A DNA stretch of 64,000 nt, from the NCBI RefSeq assembly GCF_001702265.1, contig NZ_MAUE01000012.1, forward strand, positions 194,172-258,171, given 5' to 3'. The position numbers were made by a program, and so were the translations under genes. Positions 8,496 to 19,147 of the stretch are shown here, in pieces. The stretch comes from Pseudomonas aylmerensis. GTDB lineage: Bacteria; Pseudomonadota; Gammaproteobacteria; Pseudomonadales; Pseudomonadaceae. The notes beneath the pieces are model-generated. The model saw nothing but the letters and a program-made list of their open reading frames with translations, was not told where the DNA came from and searched no databases. Numbering within the stretch: the first letter of the stretch is position 1; each line of letters begins with the position of its first letter.

Positions 8496-9326
8496 ATGCT
8501 GCTGCGTTTTACCAAGATGCACGGGCTGGGCAATGATTTCATGGTCCTCGACCTGGTCAGCCAGCACGCGCACATCCTGCCCAAGCACGCTAAACAGTGG
8601 GGCGACCGGCATACCGGGATTGGCTTCGACCAATTGCTGATCGTCGAGGCACCGAGCAACCCGGAGGTGGACTTCCGTTACCGGATCTTCAACTCCGACG
8701 GTTCCGAAGTGGAACAGTGCGGCAACGGTGCGCGCTGCTTCGCCCGCTTTGTGCTGGACAAGCGCCTGACCGCCAAGCGGCAGATTCGCGTCGAGACCAA
8801 GAGCGGCGTGATCGAGCTGGATATCCGCAGCGACGGCCAGATCAGCGTCAACATGGGCGCCCCTCGCCTGGTGCCCGCGGACATTCCGTTCCAGGCCACC
8901 GAGCAGGCCACCAGCTACGCGCTGGACGTGGACGGCAAGACTGTCGATATCGCCGCGGTGTCCATGGGCAACCCGCATGCCGTACTGCGGGTCAACGACA
9001 TCAACAACGCGCCCGTGCATGAATTGGGGCCGAAGATCGAACACCACCCGCGCTTTCCGGCACGGGTCAACGTGGGCTTCCTGCAGGTGATCGACCGTAC
9101 CCGCGCGCAATTGCGTGTGTGGGAACGCGGCGCCGGCGAAACCCAGGCCTGCGGTACCGGTGCTTGCGCCGCTGCCGTGGCCGCGATCAGCCAGGGGTGG
9201 ATGGATTCGCCGCTGCTGATCGACCTGCCCGGTGGACGCCTGTCCATCGAATGGGCAGGCCCTGGCCACCCGGTGATGATGACCGGGCCGGCCTCGCGTG
9301 TATACGAAGGACAGGTCCGTCTATGA
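8496..9326 (+). CDS. dapF: Diaminopimelate epimerase
   Basis: 276-residue cofactor-independent racemase interconverting LL- and meso-diaminopimelate. Both catalytic cysteines of the two-base mechanism are present: C75 in the EQCGNGARC loop and C219 in QACGTGACA. The first helix turn MHGLGNDF binds the substrate's distal carboxylate. The two pseudo-symmetric domains are complete. It sits 3 bases after lysA and 13 bases before the DUF484 gene, as in the enteric dapF-yigA-xerC-yigB operon. Confidence 0.98.
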   Translation: MLLRFTKMHGLGNDFMVLDLVSQHAHILPKHAKQWGDRHTGIGFDQLLIVEAPSNPEVDFRYRIFNSDGSEVEQCGNGARCFARFVLDKRLTAKRQIRVETKSGVIELDIRSDGQISVNMGAPRLVPADIPFQATEQATSYALDVDGKTVDIAAVSMGNPHAVLRVNDINNAPVHELGPKIEHHPRFPARVNVGFLQVIDRTRAQLRVWERGAGETQACGTGACAAAVAAISQGWMDSPLLIDLPGGRLSIEWAGPGHPVMMTGPASRVYEGQVRL

Positions 9327-9339
9327 GTGAGCAAAGCTA

Positions 9340-10056
9340 ATGACCGATAAGCCTCAAGTACCCGCACAAGCTACCCCGAGCGAAAGTCTGGAGGCCGCTG
9401 CCGTCGCGGCGTACCTTGAGGCGAATCCGCATTTCTTCGTCGAGCACGAAGAGCTGCTGCCGGCCCTGCGCATCCCTCACCAGCGCGGCGATACCGTGTC
9501 GCTGGTGGAGCGGCAGATGAAGATCCTGCGCGAGCGTAATATCGAAATGCGTCATCGGCTCTCGCAGTTGATGGACGTGGCCCGCGACAACGACCGCCTT
9601 TTCGACAAGACCCGCCGCCTGATTCTGACCCTGATGGACGCCACCAGCCTGGAAGAAGCGGTGATCGCCGTCGAAGACAGCCTGCGCCAGGACTTCCAGG
9701 TGCCCTTTGTCAGCCTGATCCTGTTCAGCGACAACCCGATGCCGGTGGGTCGCTGGGTCAGCGGTGGCGATGCACAAACCGCGATCGGCGGCCTGTTGTC
9801 CGAAGGCAAGACCATCAGCGGTACCTTACGCGAGCACGAACTGGACTTCCTGTTTGGCGCCGAACAGCGCAAGCAGATCGGCTCCACCGCCGTGGTCGCG
9901 CTCAGTCATCAAGGCCTGCACGGCGTACTGGCCATCGCCAGCCGTGACCCGCAACACTACAAAAGCTCGGTAGGCACGCTGTTCCTGACCTATATCGCCG
10001 AAGTGCTGGGCCGGGTATTACCGCGCTTTACCACCGCCCTGCGCGCGGTGCGCTAG
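9340..10056 (+). CDS. DUF484 (YigA-like, GAF-fold) protein
   Basis: 238-residue cytosolic protein of the DUF484 family. The N-terminal helical part ([19 protein letters not shown]) is typical, followed by a coiled helix and a GAF-like domain, here roughly residues 90-230, ending with [15 protein letters not shown]. Function is not established. It is kept between dapF and xerC in many gamma-proteobacteria, which suggests a link with XerC or with cell-wall status, but that is inference from context. No catalytic motif is seen. The ribosome site is weak, so translation may be coupled to dapF. Confidence 0.9.
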   Translation: MTDKPQVPAQATPSESLEAAAVAAYLEANPHFFVEHEELLPALRIPHQRGDTVSLVERQMKILRERNIEMRHRLSQLMDVARDNDRLFDKTRRLILTLMDATSLEEAVIAVEDSLRQDFQVPFVSLILFSDNPMPVGRWVSGGDAQTAIGGLLSEGKTISGTLREHELDFLFGAEQRKQIGSTAVVALSHQGLHGVLAIASRDPQHYKSSVGTLFLTYIAEVLGRVLPRFTTALRAVR

Positions 10057-10058
10057 CC

Positions 10059-10958
10059 ATGGAACGGCAACTGGACGCTTATTGCGCTCACCTGCGCAAC
10101 GAGCGCCAGGTGTCGCCCCATACCCTGGAAGCTTATCGACGGGACTTGAACAAGGTCCTGGCGTACTGCGAAAAACACCAGATCAGCAGCTGGAAAGCCC
10201 TGGATATCCAGGGCCTGCGCAGCCTGATCGCGCGCCTGCACCAGCAGGGCCAGTCCTCGCGCAGCCTGTCGCGCCTGCTGTCGGCGGTGCGCGGCCTCTA
10301 TCACTACCTCAATCGCGAAGGCCTGTGCGACCACGACCCGGCCAACGGCCTGTCCCCGCCCAAGGGCGAGCGGCGCCTGCCCAAGACCCTCGACACCGAT
10401 CGCGCCCTGCAACTGCTGGAGGGTGCGGTAGAGGATGACTTCCTCGCCCACCGCGACCAGGCGATCCTCGAGCTGTTTTATTCCTCTGGCCTGCGCCTGT
10501 CGGAGCTGACCGGCCTCAACCTGGATCAACTGGACCTGGCGGACGGCCTGGTGCAAGTGCTTGGCAAAGGCAGCAAGACCCGTGTGCTGCCGGTCGGCAG
10601 GAAGGCCCGCGAGGCGCTGCAACTCTGGTTGCCGCTACGCGCCCTGGCCAACCCGGTGGACGACGCCGTGTTTATCAGCCAGCAAGGCCGGCGCCTGGGG
10701 CCTCGGGCCATTCAGGTGCGGGTCAAGGCTGCCGGCGAGCGCGAGCTGGGCCAGAACCTGCATCCGCATATGCTGCGGCACTCCTTTGCCAGCCATCTGC
10801 TGGAATCGTCCCAGGACCTGCGCGCGGTACAAGAGCTGCTCGGCCACTCCGATATCAAGACTACGCAGATCTATACCCACCTCGACTTCCAGCACCTGGC
10901 AACGGTGTACGACAGCGCCCATCCACGGGCCAAACGCATCAAGGGCGGCGACTCATGA
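10059..10958 (+). CDS. xerC: Site-specific tyrosine recombinase XerC
   Basis: 299-residue recombinase that with XerD resolves chromosome dimers at dif. The N-terminal core-binding SAM-like domain (residues about 1-90) and the catalytic domain are complete. The tyrosine recombinase residues are visible: R146 (SSGLRLSEL), K170 (LGKGSKT), H237 and R240 (HMLRHSF), H263 (LGHSD) and nucleophile Y272 (IYTHLDF). It begins 2 bases after the DUF484 stop and overlaps the HAD gene by 4 bases (ATGA). Context and the IYTHLDF ending argue for XerC rather than XerD or a phage integrase. Confidence 0.97.
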   Translation: MERQLDAYCAHLRNERQVSPHTLEAYRRDLNKVLAYCEKHQISSWKALDIQGLRSLIARLHQQGQSSRSLSRLLSAVRGLYHYLNREGLCDHDPANGLSPPKGERRLPKTLDTDRALQLLEGAVEDDFLAHRDQAILELFYSSGLRLSELTGLNLDQLDLADGLVQVLGKGSKTRVLPVGRKAREALQLWLPLRALANPVDDAVFISQQGRRLGPRAIQVRVKAAGERELGQNLHPHMLRHSFASHLLESSQDLRAVQELLGHSDIKTTQIYTHLDFQHLATVYDSAHPRAKRIKGGDS

Positions 10959-11656
10959 GTATCAAGCTGATCACCTTCGACCTGGACGACACACTCTGGG
11001 ACAACGTACCCGTCATCATCAGCGCCGAAGCGTCGATGCGCGAATGGCTGGCGGTGAACGCCGCCAAGGTCGGCGACTTGCCCCTGGAGCATTTCGCCAA
11101 GCTGCGCCAACACGTGCTGGAGCGTCATCCCGAGCTGAAATACCGCATCAGCATCCTGCGCCACCGGGTGCTGATGCACGCCTTTGAAGAGGCCGGTTAT
11201 CCACAGCCCGAGGCCACGGAAATGGCCGATGTGTGCTTCGAGGCATTCATCCACGCACGCCACCAGCTCAGCGTATTCCCGGAAGCCGAGCCGATGCTGC
11301 AAGCCTTGCGCCAGCACTTTTTGCTGGGGGTGATCACCAATGGCAATGCTGATGTGCAGCGCGTGGGCCTGGCGGACTACTTTCACTTTGCCCTGCGCGC
11401 CGAAGATGTCGGCATCGCCAAGCCGGATGCGCGATTGTTTCAGGAAGCGTTGCAACGCGGTGGCGTGGACGCCAGCAAGGCAGTGCACGTGGGCGACCAC
11501 CCGGGTGATGACATCGCCGGGGCGCAGCAGGCGGGCCTGCGTGCGGTGTGGTTCAACCCGACAGGCAAGCCGTGGGAAGGTGAAAAGCGCCCGGATGCCG
11601 AGATTCGCAGCTTGACCGAACTGCCGCCACTGCTGCGCAGTTGGCATACACACTGA
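10955..11656 (+). CDS. HAD-superfamily hydrolase, YigB type
   Basis: 233-residue soluble phosphatase. HAD motif I is DLDDTLWDN (two catalytic aspartates), motif II is the TNG of GVITNGNAD, motif III is a lysine in [10 protein letters not shown], and motif IV is [14 protein letters not shown] helical cap lies between motifs I and II. E. coli YigB from the equivalent operon position hydrolyses FMN and other small phosphates; the substrate here is inferred from that. The start codon overlaps the xerC stop, so translation is coupled. Last gene of the lptM-lysA-dapF operon. Confidence 0.92.
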   Translation: MSIKLITFDLDDTLWDNVPVIISAEASMREWLAVNAAKVGDLPLEHFAKLRQHVLERHPELKYRISILRHRVLMHAFEEAGYPQPEATEMADVCFEAFIHARHQLSVFPEAEPMLQALRQHFLLGVITNGNADVQRVGLADYFHFALRAEDVGIAKPDARLFQEALQRGGVDASKAVHVGDHPGDDIAGAQQAGLRAVWFNPTGKPWEGEKRPDAEIRSLTELPPLLRSWHTH

Positions 11657-11708
11657 AGCCAGCGCCCACACAGGAATGCGGTGGGCCAGCCAGTTTGCTA
11701 CAGGCATG

Positions 11709-11737
11709 AAAAAGCCCGCAGCGACGGCGGGCTCTTT
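11709..11737 (-). terminator. Terminator after sutA
   Basis: Stem agcccgc / gcgggct with a short loop. On the minus strand it is followed by ttttt. It lies in the gap between the convergent HAD and sutA genes and may also slow transcription from the HAD side. Confidence 0.75.
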
Positions 11738-11757
11738 CAGCAAGCAGGTGGCAGACC

Positions 11758-12084
11758 TCAGATAGGTCGGCTGCCGTACTTGTTATCTGGCTTCTTCGGT
11801 GGATCTGCCACCACGTTGGCCTCGACTTCCTGCACTTTGCCGCCTTTAGCGAGGAATTCTTCCATCGCACGGGCCAGCGCGTCGCGCTCTTTGTTCTTGG
11901 CCTCGACGCTCGGCAGTTCGTCTACCGAAACAGCAGCCTTGGCCTTGCCCTTGGCAGCCGGAACAGGCGCATCATCGCCACCGTCGTCGTCAGCAACGTC
12001 TTCAGCCGCCGCTTCAAGACCTTCTTCGGTGTCGTCTTCGTCACCTACTTCCAGTTCGTCGTTTTCCAGATCATCGTCGCTCAT
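11758..12084 (-). CDS. sutA: Transcriptional regulator SutA (RNA polymerase-binding slow-growth factor)
   Basis: 108-residue protein with a highly acidic, disordered N-terminal half (MSDDDLENDELEVGDEDD...), a short alanine/lysine linker, then a conserved helix (SVEAKNKERDALARAMEEFL) and a conserved C-terminal tail (VVADPPKKPDNKYGSRPI). This composition and tail match SutA, described in P. aeruginosa as binding RNA polymerase and supporting transcription during slow growth. There is no DNA-binding domain. Single gene with its own terminator. The assignment rests on recall of the family sequence; the alternative is an uncharacterised acidic protein. Confidence 0.85.
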   Translation of the reverse strand: MSDDDLENDELEVGDEDDTEEGLEAAAEDVADDDGGDDAPVPAAKGKAKAAVSVDELPSVEAKNKERDALARAMEEFLAKGGKVQEVEANVVADPPKKPDNKYGSRPI

Positions 12085-12186
12085 GTTCTACCTCATGACT
12101 TGCGAAAAGCAGATTAGTTATAGCCCAGCTTCACCCTCTGTCGAGTTCGCCGGAAAAAAATCAACATCCACTGGATAACCAGTGGC

Positions 12187-12612
12187 TTATGCCCCATCAC
12201 CGTGCAGAGTGGCGAGGACTTTACGAGCACCGCCATGATCACGGTGCTCGCCCAGATAAACACCTTGCCAGGTCCCCATCGCCAAGCGGCCGTTCTTCAC
12301 CGGCAAACTCAGCTGGCAGCCCAGGAGACTGGCCTTGAAGTGCGCCGGCAGATCGTCCGGGCCTTCGTCGTTGTGCTCGAATCCTGCCCGGCCTTGCGGC
12401 ACCAGCGAATTGAAGAAACGCTCGAAGTCACGACGAACCGCCGGGTCGGCATTCTCGTTGACGGTCAACGAGGCCGAGGTGTGCTGCAGCCACAGATGCA
12501 ACAGGCCCACGCGACATGCCTTCAATTCAGGCAGGCCGGCAAGTAACTCGTCGGTTACCAGGTGAAAGCCCCGGGGCTTTGCCCGCAGGGTGACCAGGGT
12601 CTGTTGCCACAT
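12187..12612 (-). CDS. YjbQ/UPF0047 family protein
   Basis: 141-residue single-domain protein of the YjbQ family. The family signature HTSASLTVNENADP and the C-terminal GTWQGVYLGEHRD block with histidines are present. Some members have weak thiamine-phosphate synthase activity, hence the common database name, but the physiological role is unclear. Full length. A promoter should lie in 12613-12700 since the next upstream gene on this strand ends at 12824. No signal peptide. Confidence 0.92.
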   Translation of the reverse strand: MWQQTLVTLRAKPRGFHLVTDELLAGLPELKACRVGLLHLWLQHTSASLTVNENADPAVRRDFERFFNSLVPQGRAGFEHNDEGPDDLPAHFKASLLGCQLSLPVKNGRLAMGTWQGVYLGEHRDHGGARKVLATLHGDGA

Positions 12613-12782
12613 ACAGTTCTCCGCCCATCGGCGCGCATTCTAGCGCGCTCTGGGAAAAAACAAAGTGCCGAATACGCCTACATGCCTGTAAGACATTCGC
12701 ACGCTGGAAAGTGCCGCGTGCGCCCCATCACAAACTGGGCGCAAAAACCGACACAGCTTGTTATGACTGACAAACGCCAGGC

Positions 12783-12816
12783 AAAAAAATGCCCGGCAAG
12801 CCGGGCATCTTTTTTT
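12783..12816. terminator. Bidirectional terminator downstream of amtB
   Basis: Stem gatgcccgg / ccgggcatc type with T-runs on both sides (aaaaaaatgcccggcaagcc then ggcatcttttttt). It lies 8 bases after the amtB stop and is the end of the glnK-amtB transcript. Confidence 0.9.
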
Positions 12817-12823
12817 CGCGTAC

Positions 12824-14164
12824 TTACAAGTTGTAGCCGCGCTCGTTGTGTTGCGCCAGGTCGAGGCCGACCGCCTCTTCTTCTTCGGTCACACGCAGGC
12901 CCATCACCACGTCCAGCACCTTGAGGATGATGAAGGTCACGATGGCTGTGTAGATCACAGTGAAGCCCACGCCTTTGCACTGGATCCAGACTTGCGCCGC
13001 GATGTCAGTGGTGGCCGCGTTGAAGCCGCCCAGCGAAGGGGCAGCGAACACGCCGGTCAGGATCGCGCCGAGGATACCGCCGATACCGTGTACGCCGAAG
13101 GCGTCCAGGGAGTCGTCGTAGCCCAGCTTGCGTTTCAGCGTCGTGGCGCAGAAGAAGCACACCACACCGGCAGCCAGACCGATCACCAGGGCGCCCATCG
13201 GGCCCACGGTGCCAGCGGCTGGCGTGATTGCCACCAGGCCAGCGACCACACCCGAGGCAATGCCCAGTGCGCTTGGCTTACCGTGGGTGACCCACTCGGC
13301 GAACATCCAGCCCAGCGCTGCAGCAGCGGTAGCGATCTGGGTGACCAGCATCGCCATGCCGGCAGTGCCGTTGGCTGCCGCTGCGGAGCCGGCGTTGAAG
13401 CCGAACCAGCCGACCCACAGCATCGCGGCACCCACCAGGGTGTAACCGAGGTTGTGCGGCGCCATTGGGGTGGTCGGGAAGCCTTTGCGCTTGCCGAGTA
13501 CCAGGCACGCCACCAGGCCAGCCACACCGGCGTTGATGTGCACTACGGTGCCGCCTGCGAAGTCCAGCACGCCCCAGTCGCCCAGCAACGAACCCGGGCC
13601 GCCCCAGACCATGTGGGCAATCGGTGCGTAGACCAGGGTGAACCAAACGCCCATGAAGATCAGCATCGCGGAGAATTTCATACGCTCGGCGAAGGCACCG
13701 ACGATCAGCGCCGGGGTGATGATCGCGAAGGTCATCTGGAAGGTGACGAACACCGCCTCAGGGAACAGCGCCGCAGGGCCGGTGATGCTCGCTGGGGTCA
13801 CACCCGACAGGAACAACTTGGACAAGCCGCCGACGAACGAGTTGAAGTTGACGACGCCCGCTTCCATCCCGGTGGTGTCGAACGCCATGCTGTAGCCGTA
13901 CACGAACCACAGGATGGTGATCAGGCCGGTGATGGCGAAGCACTGCATCATCACGGAAAGAATGTTTTTGGAACGCACCATGCCGCCGTAGAACAGCGCC
14001 AGGCCTGGAATGGTCATGAACAGCACCAGCGCAGTGGATGTGAGCATCCATGCAGTGTCGCCGGAATTGAGGACTGGAGCAGCCACTTCGTCTGCCGCCA
14101 TGGCCAGGCTGGGCATTACGATGGACAACAGGGCTCCGAGCCCTGCGAATTTACGCAGAGTCAT
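12824..14164 (-). CDS. amtB: Ammonium transporter AmtB
   Basis: 446-residue inner-membrane ammonium channel. The ATG at 14164 is chosen because AGGAG precedes it and the protein then starts with a cleavable signal peptide (MTLRKFAGLGALLSIVMPSLAMA), as in enteric AmtB; an in-frame extension to 14278 is not needed. About 11 hydrophobic segments follow. The family motif DFAGGTVVHINAGVAGL and the conserved pore histidines (VHGIGGILG) are visible. It lies 34 bases downstream of glnK on the same strand, the classical nitrogen-controlled pair in which GlnK plugs the channel when nitrogen is plentiful. Confidence 0.97.
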   Translation of the reverse strand: MTLRKFAGLGALLSIVMPSLAMAADEVAAPVLNSGDTAWMLTSTALVLFMTIPGLALFYGGMVRSKNILSVMMQCFAITGLITILWFVYGYSMAFDTTGMEAGVVNFNSFVGGLSKLFLSGVTPASITGPAALFPEAVFVTFQMTFAIITPALIVGAFAERMKFSAMLIFMGVWFTLVYAPIAHMVWGGPGSLLGDWGVLDFAGGTVVHINAGVAGLVACLVLGKRKGFPTTPMAPHNLGYTLVGAAMLWVGWFGFNAGSAAAANGTAGMAMLVTQIATAAAALGWMFAEWVTHGKPSALGIASGVVAGLVAITPAAGTVGPMGALVIGLAAGVVCFFCATTLKRKLGYDDSLDAFGVHGIGGILGAILTGVFAAPSLGGFNAATTDIAAQVWIQCKGVGFTVIYTAIVTFIILKVLDVVMGLRVTEEEEAVGLDLAQHNERGYNL

Positions 14165-14198
14165 ATTGTTTTCTCCTGGGGCGTTGGGGTTTGGCGGC

Positions 14199-14959
<761 letters not shown>

Positions 14960-15220
14960 ATGCTCGCGCCCAAAGATCTCCTCGATGCCCTGAGCGGCCA
15001 CGCCTCTCGCCTGTTCAGCGGCGACACCCCGCTGCCCCGCAATGAAATCGAAAGCCAGTTCAAGGCGCTGCTGCAAAGCGGCTTCAGCAAACTCGACCTG
15101 GTGAGCCGCGAAGAGTTTGATAGCCAGATGGTCGTGCTGGCCCGCACACGTGCGCGGTTGGAGAGCCTGGAAGCCAAAGTGGCTGAGCTGGAAGCGCGGT
15201 TGACACCCCCGGTCGAGTAA
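14960..15220 (+). CDS. ubiK: Ubiquinone biosynthesis accessory factor UbiK (YqiC/BMFP)
   Basis: 86-residue protein. The N-terminal amphipathic region MLAPKDLLDALSGHASRLF is followed by a basic/acidic stretch and a C-terminal coiled coil (LARTRARLESLEAKVAELEARL) that makes trimers. In E. coli and Salmonella the family (UbiK/YqiC) interacts with UbiJ and supports aerobic ubiquinone synthesis, and the protein shows membrane-fusogenic behaviour. Full length for the family. It stands alone between glnK and the YifB gene. Confidence 0.92.
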   Translation: MLAPKDLLDALSGHASRLFSGDTPLPRNEIESQFKALLQSGFSKLDLVSREEFDSQMVVLARTRARLESLEAKVAELEARLTPPVE

Positions 15221-15240
15221 CTGACGCAACGGGGTCAAAA

Positions 15241-15330
15241 TGTGGCAGCAGGCTTGCCCGCGAATGCAGTCTGTCAGACATGCAGATGCTGGCAAATCCA
15301 GCGCTTTCGCGAGCTAGCCCGCTCCCACGT
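15241..15330. repeat. REP pair (REPIN-like)
   Basis: tgtggcagcaggcttgcccgcgaatgc at one end and gcgctttcgcgagctagcccgctcccac at the other are imperfect inverted arms of the fluorescent-Pseudomonas REP type. Located 20 bases after ubiK, before the YifB gene. Confidence 0.7.
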
Positions 15331-15444
15331 TTGCTCTGCGTCGTTCCCTAGATACGTTCTGTAAAACCTCCACGCCCCGCTCTATTCCACCTCGTCTACC
15401 CTTGAAAAACCGCAGGAAGCGGCCCTCCCTTTCAAGGAACGAGC

Positions 15445-16941
15445 ATGTCCCTCGCCATTGTCCACAGCCGCGCCCAAATTGGCGTCGAAGCCCCTGCCGT
15501 CACCGTCGAAGTGCATATGGCCAATGGGTTGCCGTCCCTGACTCTGGTGGGTTTACCGGAAACCGCAGTCAAGGAAAGCAAGGACCGTGTACGCAGTGCC
15601 ATTCTCAATTCAGCACTGAAATACCCCGACCGCCGGATCACCCTCAACCTCGCGCCCGCCGACCTGCCCAAGGACGGCGGGCGTTTTGATCTGGCGATTG
15701 CCTTGGGGATCCTGGCGGCCAGCGTGCAGGTGCCGGCGCTGACCCTGGATAACGTGGAATGCCTGGGCGAACTGGCACTGTCCGGCGCGGTGCGAGCGGT
15801 GAAAGGCGTGCTGCCCGCGGCGCTGGCAGCACGCAAGGCCGGACGCACCGTGATAGTGCCTCGGGCGAATGCCGAGGAAGCGTGCCTGGCGTCCGGGCTG
15901 ACGGTGATTGCAGTCGACCATTTGCTCCAAGTGGTGGCACACCTGAATGGGCATGCGCCGATTGAGCCCTACAAGTCCGATGGACTGCTGTACCTGAACA
16001 AGCCGTACCCGGACCTGAGCGAAGTGCAAGGCCAGTCAATGGCCAAGCGTGCTCTGCTGGTTGCCGCTGCAGGCGCGCACAACCTGTTGCTGAGCGGACC
16101 GCCCGGCACCGGCAAGACCTTGCTCGCGAGCCGCCTGCCTGGGTTATTGCCCCCATTGAGTGAACAGGAAGCCCTGGAAGTGGCAGCGATTCAGTCAGTG
16201 GTCAGCCTCGCGCCGCTGAGCCATTGGCCGCACCGGCCGTTTCGTCAGCCGCACCACTCTGCATCAGGCCCCGCATTAGTGGGCGGCGGCTCGAAGCCGC
16301 AGCCGGGGGAGATCACCTTGGCCCATCACGGGGTGTTGTTCCTGGATGAGTTGCCGGAGTTTGATCGCAAGGTCCTGGAGGTGCTGCGCGAGCCCCTTGA
16401 ATCGGGGCATATCGTGATTTCCCGCGCCCGCGACCGGGTGAGTTTCCCGGCGCGCTTTCAACTGGTGGCGGCGATGAACCCCTGCCCCTGCGGCTACATG
16501 GGCGATCCCAGCGGGCGCTGTCGGTGCACGCCGGAGCAGATTCAGCGCTATCGCAACAAACTCTCCGGGCCGCTGCTGGACCGGATCGACTTGCACGTCA
16601 CCGTCGCCCGGGAGACCACCGCGCTGAACCCGACCCTGCAGGATGGCGATAACACGGCGAAGGCATCGGCGCAGGTTGCCGAATCCCGGGAGCGTCAGCT
16701 GAAGCGCCAGGGCTGCGCCAATGCCTTCCTGGATCTACCGGGGCTGCGCAAGCATTGCACGCTGGCAAAGGTCGACGAAAGCTGGCTGGAGACCGCTTGC
16801 GAGCGACTGACATTGTCGCTGCGCGCGGCCCACCGGCTGCTCAAGGTAGCGCGCACGCTGGCGGACCTGGAACAAGCAGACACTATCGCTCGCCATCACC
16901 TGCAAGAGGCGCTGCAATATCGTCCGGCAGCGATCACCTGA
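15445..16941 (+). CDS. comM: YifB/ComM family Mg-chelatase-like AAA+ ATPase
   Basis: 498-residue protein. The N-terminal Lon-substrate-like fold starts MSLAIVHSRAQIGVEAPAV. The AAA+ core has Walker A GPPGTGKT (near residue 218) and Walker B LFLDELPEF, followed by the sensor region with clustered cysteines (MNPCPCGYMGD, CRCTPEQ). The C-terminal helical lid is complete. ComM in naturally competent bacteria is a hexameric helicase promoting branch migration during transformation; the gene also exists in species not known to transform, so the role here may be general recombination. Single gene. GGAACGAGC lies before the ATG. Confidence 0.93.
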   Translation: MSLAIVHSRAQIGVEAPAVTVEVHMANGLPSLTLVGLPETAVKESKDRVRSAILNSALKYPDRRITLNLAPADLPKDGGRFDLAIALGILAASVQVPALTLDNVECLGELALSGAVRAVKGVLPAALAARKAGRTVIVPRANAEEACLASGLTVIAVDHLLQVVAHLNGHAPIEPYKSDGLLYLNKPYPDLSEVQGQSMAKRALLVAAAGAHNLLLSGPPGTGKTLLASRLPGLLPPLSEQEALEVAAIQSVVSLAPLSHWPHRPFRQPHHSASGPALVGGGSKPQPGEITLAHHGVLFLDELPEFDRKVLEVLREPLESGHIVISRARDRVSFPARFQLVAAMNPCPCGYMGDPSGRCRCTPEQIQRYRNKLSGPLLDRIDLHVTVARETTALNPTLQDGDNTAKASAQVAESRERQLKRQGCANAFLDLPGLRKHCTLAKVDESWLETACERLTLSLRAAHRLLKVARTLADLEQADTIARHHLQEALQYRPAAIT

Positions 16942-16992
16942 GCCTGTTGAGCATCAGCAGGGCCTGGGCAGGAAGTGTGCGCAAATCCAGTT

Positions 16993-18969
16993 TCAGCGAA
17001 ACCGATCCACCTCATGCCGCAAGCTCGCTGCCAGCGTCTCCAGCTCTTTGGCCGTAATCGCCAGGTTCGACACCACTTCACGCTGCTCGCTGTTGGCCAG
17101 CGCAATGCTCTGCAAGTTGCTGCTGAGCAAGGTCGCGGTGCTGCTCTGCTCCTGGGTGGCGGTGGTGATCGCGGCAAACTGCTGGCCGGCCGAGCGGCTC
17201 TGTTCGTCGATCCGTGCCAGGGCCGAGGCTACGTCGGCGTTGCGCGACAGGCCTTCCTGCATCAACACATTGCCGTGCTCCATGGTGCTGATGGCATTGC
17301 CGGTTTCCTGCTGGATACTCTGGATCATCCCGGAAATCTCATCAGTGGCCTGGCGGGTACGCGACGCCAGGTTGCGCACTTCATCGGCGACCACGGCAAA
17401 CCCGCGGCCCTGTTCACCGGCCCGAGCGGCTTCGATGGCGGCGTTGAGTGCCAGCAGGTTGGTCTGTTCGGCGATCGAGGTGATCACGCCGACGATCCCG
17501 CCGATTTCCTGGGAGCGCTGGCCGAGGGTGTTGATCACCGTGGCGGTGCTGTTCAGCGCAGTGGCGATGTGCTCAAGCGACGACGACGCCTCTTGCATCG
17601 AGGTACGGCCAATCCGGGTCTGCTGCGCATTTTCCTGCGCCAGGCGTTCGGTATTGCCCATGTTGTCGGCGATGTTCAGCGAGGTGGCGCTGAACTCTTC
17701 CACCGCGCCGGCCATGCTGGTGATTTCGCCCGACTGTTGCTCCATGCCCTCATAGGCCCCGCCGGACAAACCGGACAAGGCCTGGGCACGGCTATTAACT
17801 TCTTCGGCTGCGCTGCGAATGTGCGAGACCATGGTCGACAGCGCCTCGCCCATCTGGTTGAAGCTGCGTGCCAACTGGCCGATTTCGTCATGGCTGGACA
17901 CGTTCAAGCGGGCACTCAAATCACCGGCACCCAAGGCCTCGGCCTGACTCACCAGATCACTCAACGGCTGCAGTTTGCTGCGCAACAGCCACACCGCCGC
18001 GCCGACCGCGAACAGCATCGCCAGCACGCTGCCGATCACCAGGCGGATACCCACGGCCCAGGTGACTTCGCGGATCTCAGCCTTGGGCATGCTCGCGACC
18101 ACCGACCACGGGCCGCCTTCGAAGGGTACCGAGACGCTGTAGAAGTCTTCGTTCTTGTCGCTCCAGAAACGGCCCTCGCCCGGCTTCTTCGCCAGGTCGA
18201 GCATCACCGGGATTGCCTGATCCAGTGCCTGCACACCAGCGGGCGGCACCAGCCAGCGCTTCTGTTCGTCCAACAACGCGAGGGAGCCGGTCTTGCCGAT
18301 GCGGAAGCGCTTGAGGTTTTCGAATTGGGCATTCTGCGCGTCGGTGTAGTCGAAGCCGACAAACAGCACCGCGATCACCTTGCCGGCCGCGTCGCGCACC
18401 GGTGTGTACTGGGTCATGTAGGAACGTTCGAACAGCACCGCACGGCCCACATAATTCTGCCCGGCAAGCAGGCGCTGATACGCCGGGTGCTGATGGTCCA
18501 GCACCGTGCCGATGGCGCGACTGCCATCCTGCTTGGTCAAGGACGTGCTGACACGGATGAAGTCTTCGCCACTGCGCACAAACACCGTGGCCACGCCGCC
18601 GGAGGTGTCCTTGAATTCATCGACCTCATCGAAATCGTTGTTCAACACGTCATTGCCCAGGTACAGGCCTGGCGTCTGCATCCCGGCGACGGTAACCGGT
18701 TGATCCGCATGCACGCTCAACCCGGCGCCGAAGCGCTTTTCAAACAGCCCGCTCAAGCGCTGGGTACTTTCGCGCAAGGTGCTGTGGAAGGTGTTGAGTT
18801 GATCGGCGAGCAGCCGCGCCTCGCTGGCCAGGTGCTCTTCGCGGGTGTCGAGGTTGGCGGAGTCCAGTGAACGCAAGGCGAATACCGTACTACCGCTGAT
18901 GACAACAGCCAGTATCACGGCTAATGCGAGGCCTAACTGTGAGGCAATCCGGGCGCGAGGTTGAGACAT
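16993..18969 (-). CDS. Methyl-accepting chemotaxis protein with periplasmic Cache domain
   Basis: 658-residue inner-membrane chemoreceptor. TM1 is at about residues 13-32, then a ~270-residue periplasmic sensor of the single-Cache (Cache_3-Cache_2 fusion) type with [11 protein letters not shown] and a C-terminal [14 protein letters not shown] strand, then TM2 (about 305-325), a HAMP domain and the signalling domain. The hairpin tip [24 protein letters not shown] identifies a 40-helical-type receptor coupling to CheA/CheW. No C-terminal CheR-tethering pentapeptide (ends DRFR). The ligand is unknown. Lone gene, opposite in strand to YifB. Confidence 0.94.
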   Translation of the reverse strand: MSQPRARIASQLGLALAVILAVVISGSTVFALRSLDSANLDTREEHLASEARLLADQLNTFHSTLRESTQRLSGLFEKRFGAGLSVHADQPVTVAGMQTPGLYLGNDVLNNDFDEVDEFKDTSGGVATVFVRSGEDFIRVSTSLTKQDGSRAIGTVLDHQHPAYQRLLAGQNYVGRAVLFERSYMTQYTPVRDAAGKVIAVLFVGFDYTDAQNAQFENLKRFRIGKTGSLALLDEQKRWLVPPAGVQALDQAIPVMLDLAKKPGEGRFWSDKNEDFYSVSVPFEGGPWSVVASMPKAEIREVTWAVGIRLVIGSVLAMLFAVGAAVWLLRSKLQPLSDLVSQAEALGAGDLSARLNVSSHDEIGQLARSFNQMGEALSTMVSHIRSAAEEVNSRAQALSGLSGGAYEGMEQQSGEITSMAGAVEEFSATSLNIADNMGNTERLAQENAQQTRIGRTSMQEASSSLEHIATALNSTATVINTLGQRSQEIGGIVGVITSIAEQTNLLALNAAIEAARAGEQGRGFAVVADEVRNLASRTRQATDEISGMIQSIQQETGNAISTMEHGNVLMQEGLSRNADVASALARIDEQSRSAGQQFAAITTATQEQSSTATLLSSNLQSIALANSEQREVVSNLAITAKELETLAASLRHEVDRFR

Positions 18970-19147
18970 GACGGCTCCTGGCCGAGGCCAGGATCATCCT
19001 GATCTCATAGCGCTGCTCGGCAAATTATCTAATGGGAAGCGTTGGTGCACGATGGTTCCAACACACCTACTTCGGCGGACGCGGGAAATACTTGAGCGAA
19101 TCACAGGGGTATCTCGCAAACGGTTGCGCGCCCGTGCCTCGGGCCAC

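Noticed and set aside
6915..9269. 784-codon frame antisense to lysA-dapF
   Set aside because: Product is rich in His/Gln/Val without any domain, the typical mirror of a GC-rich gene; lysA and dapF carry all catalytic motifs.
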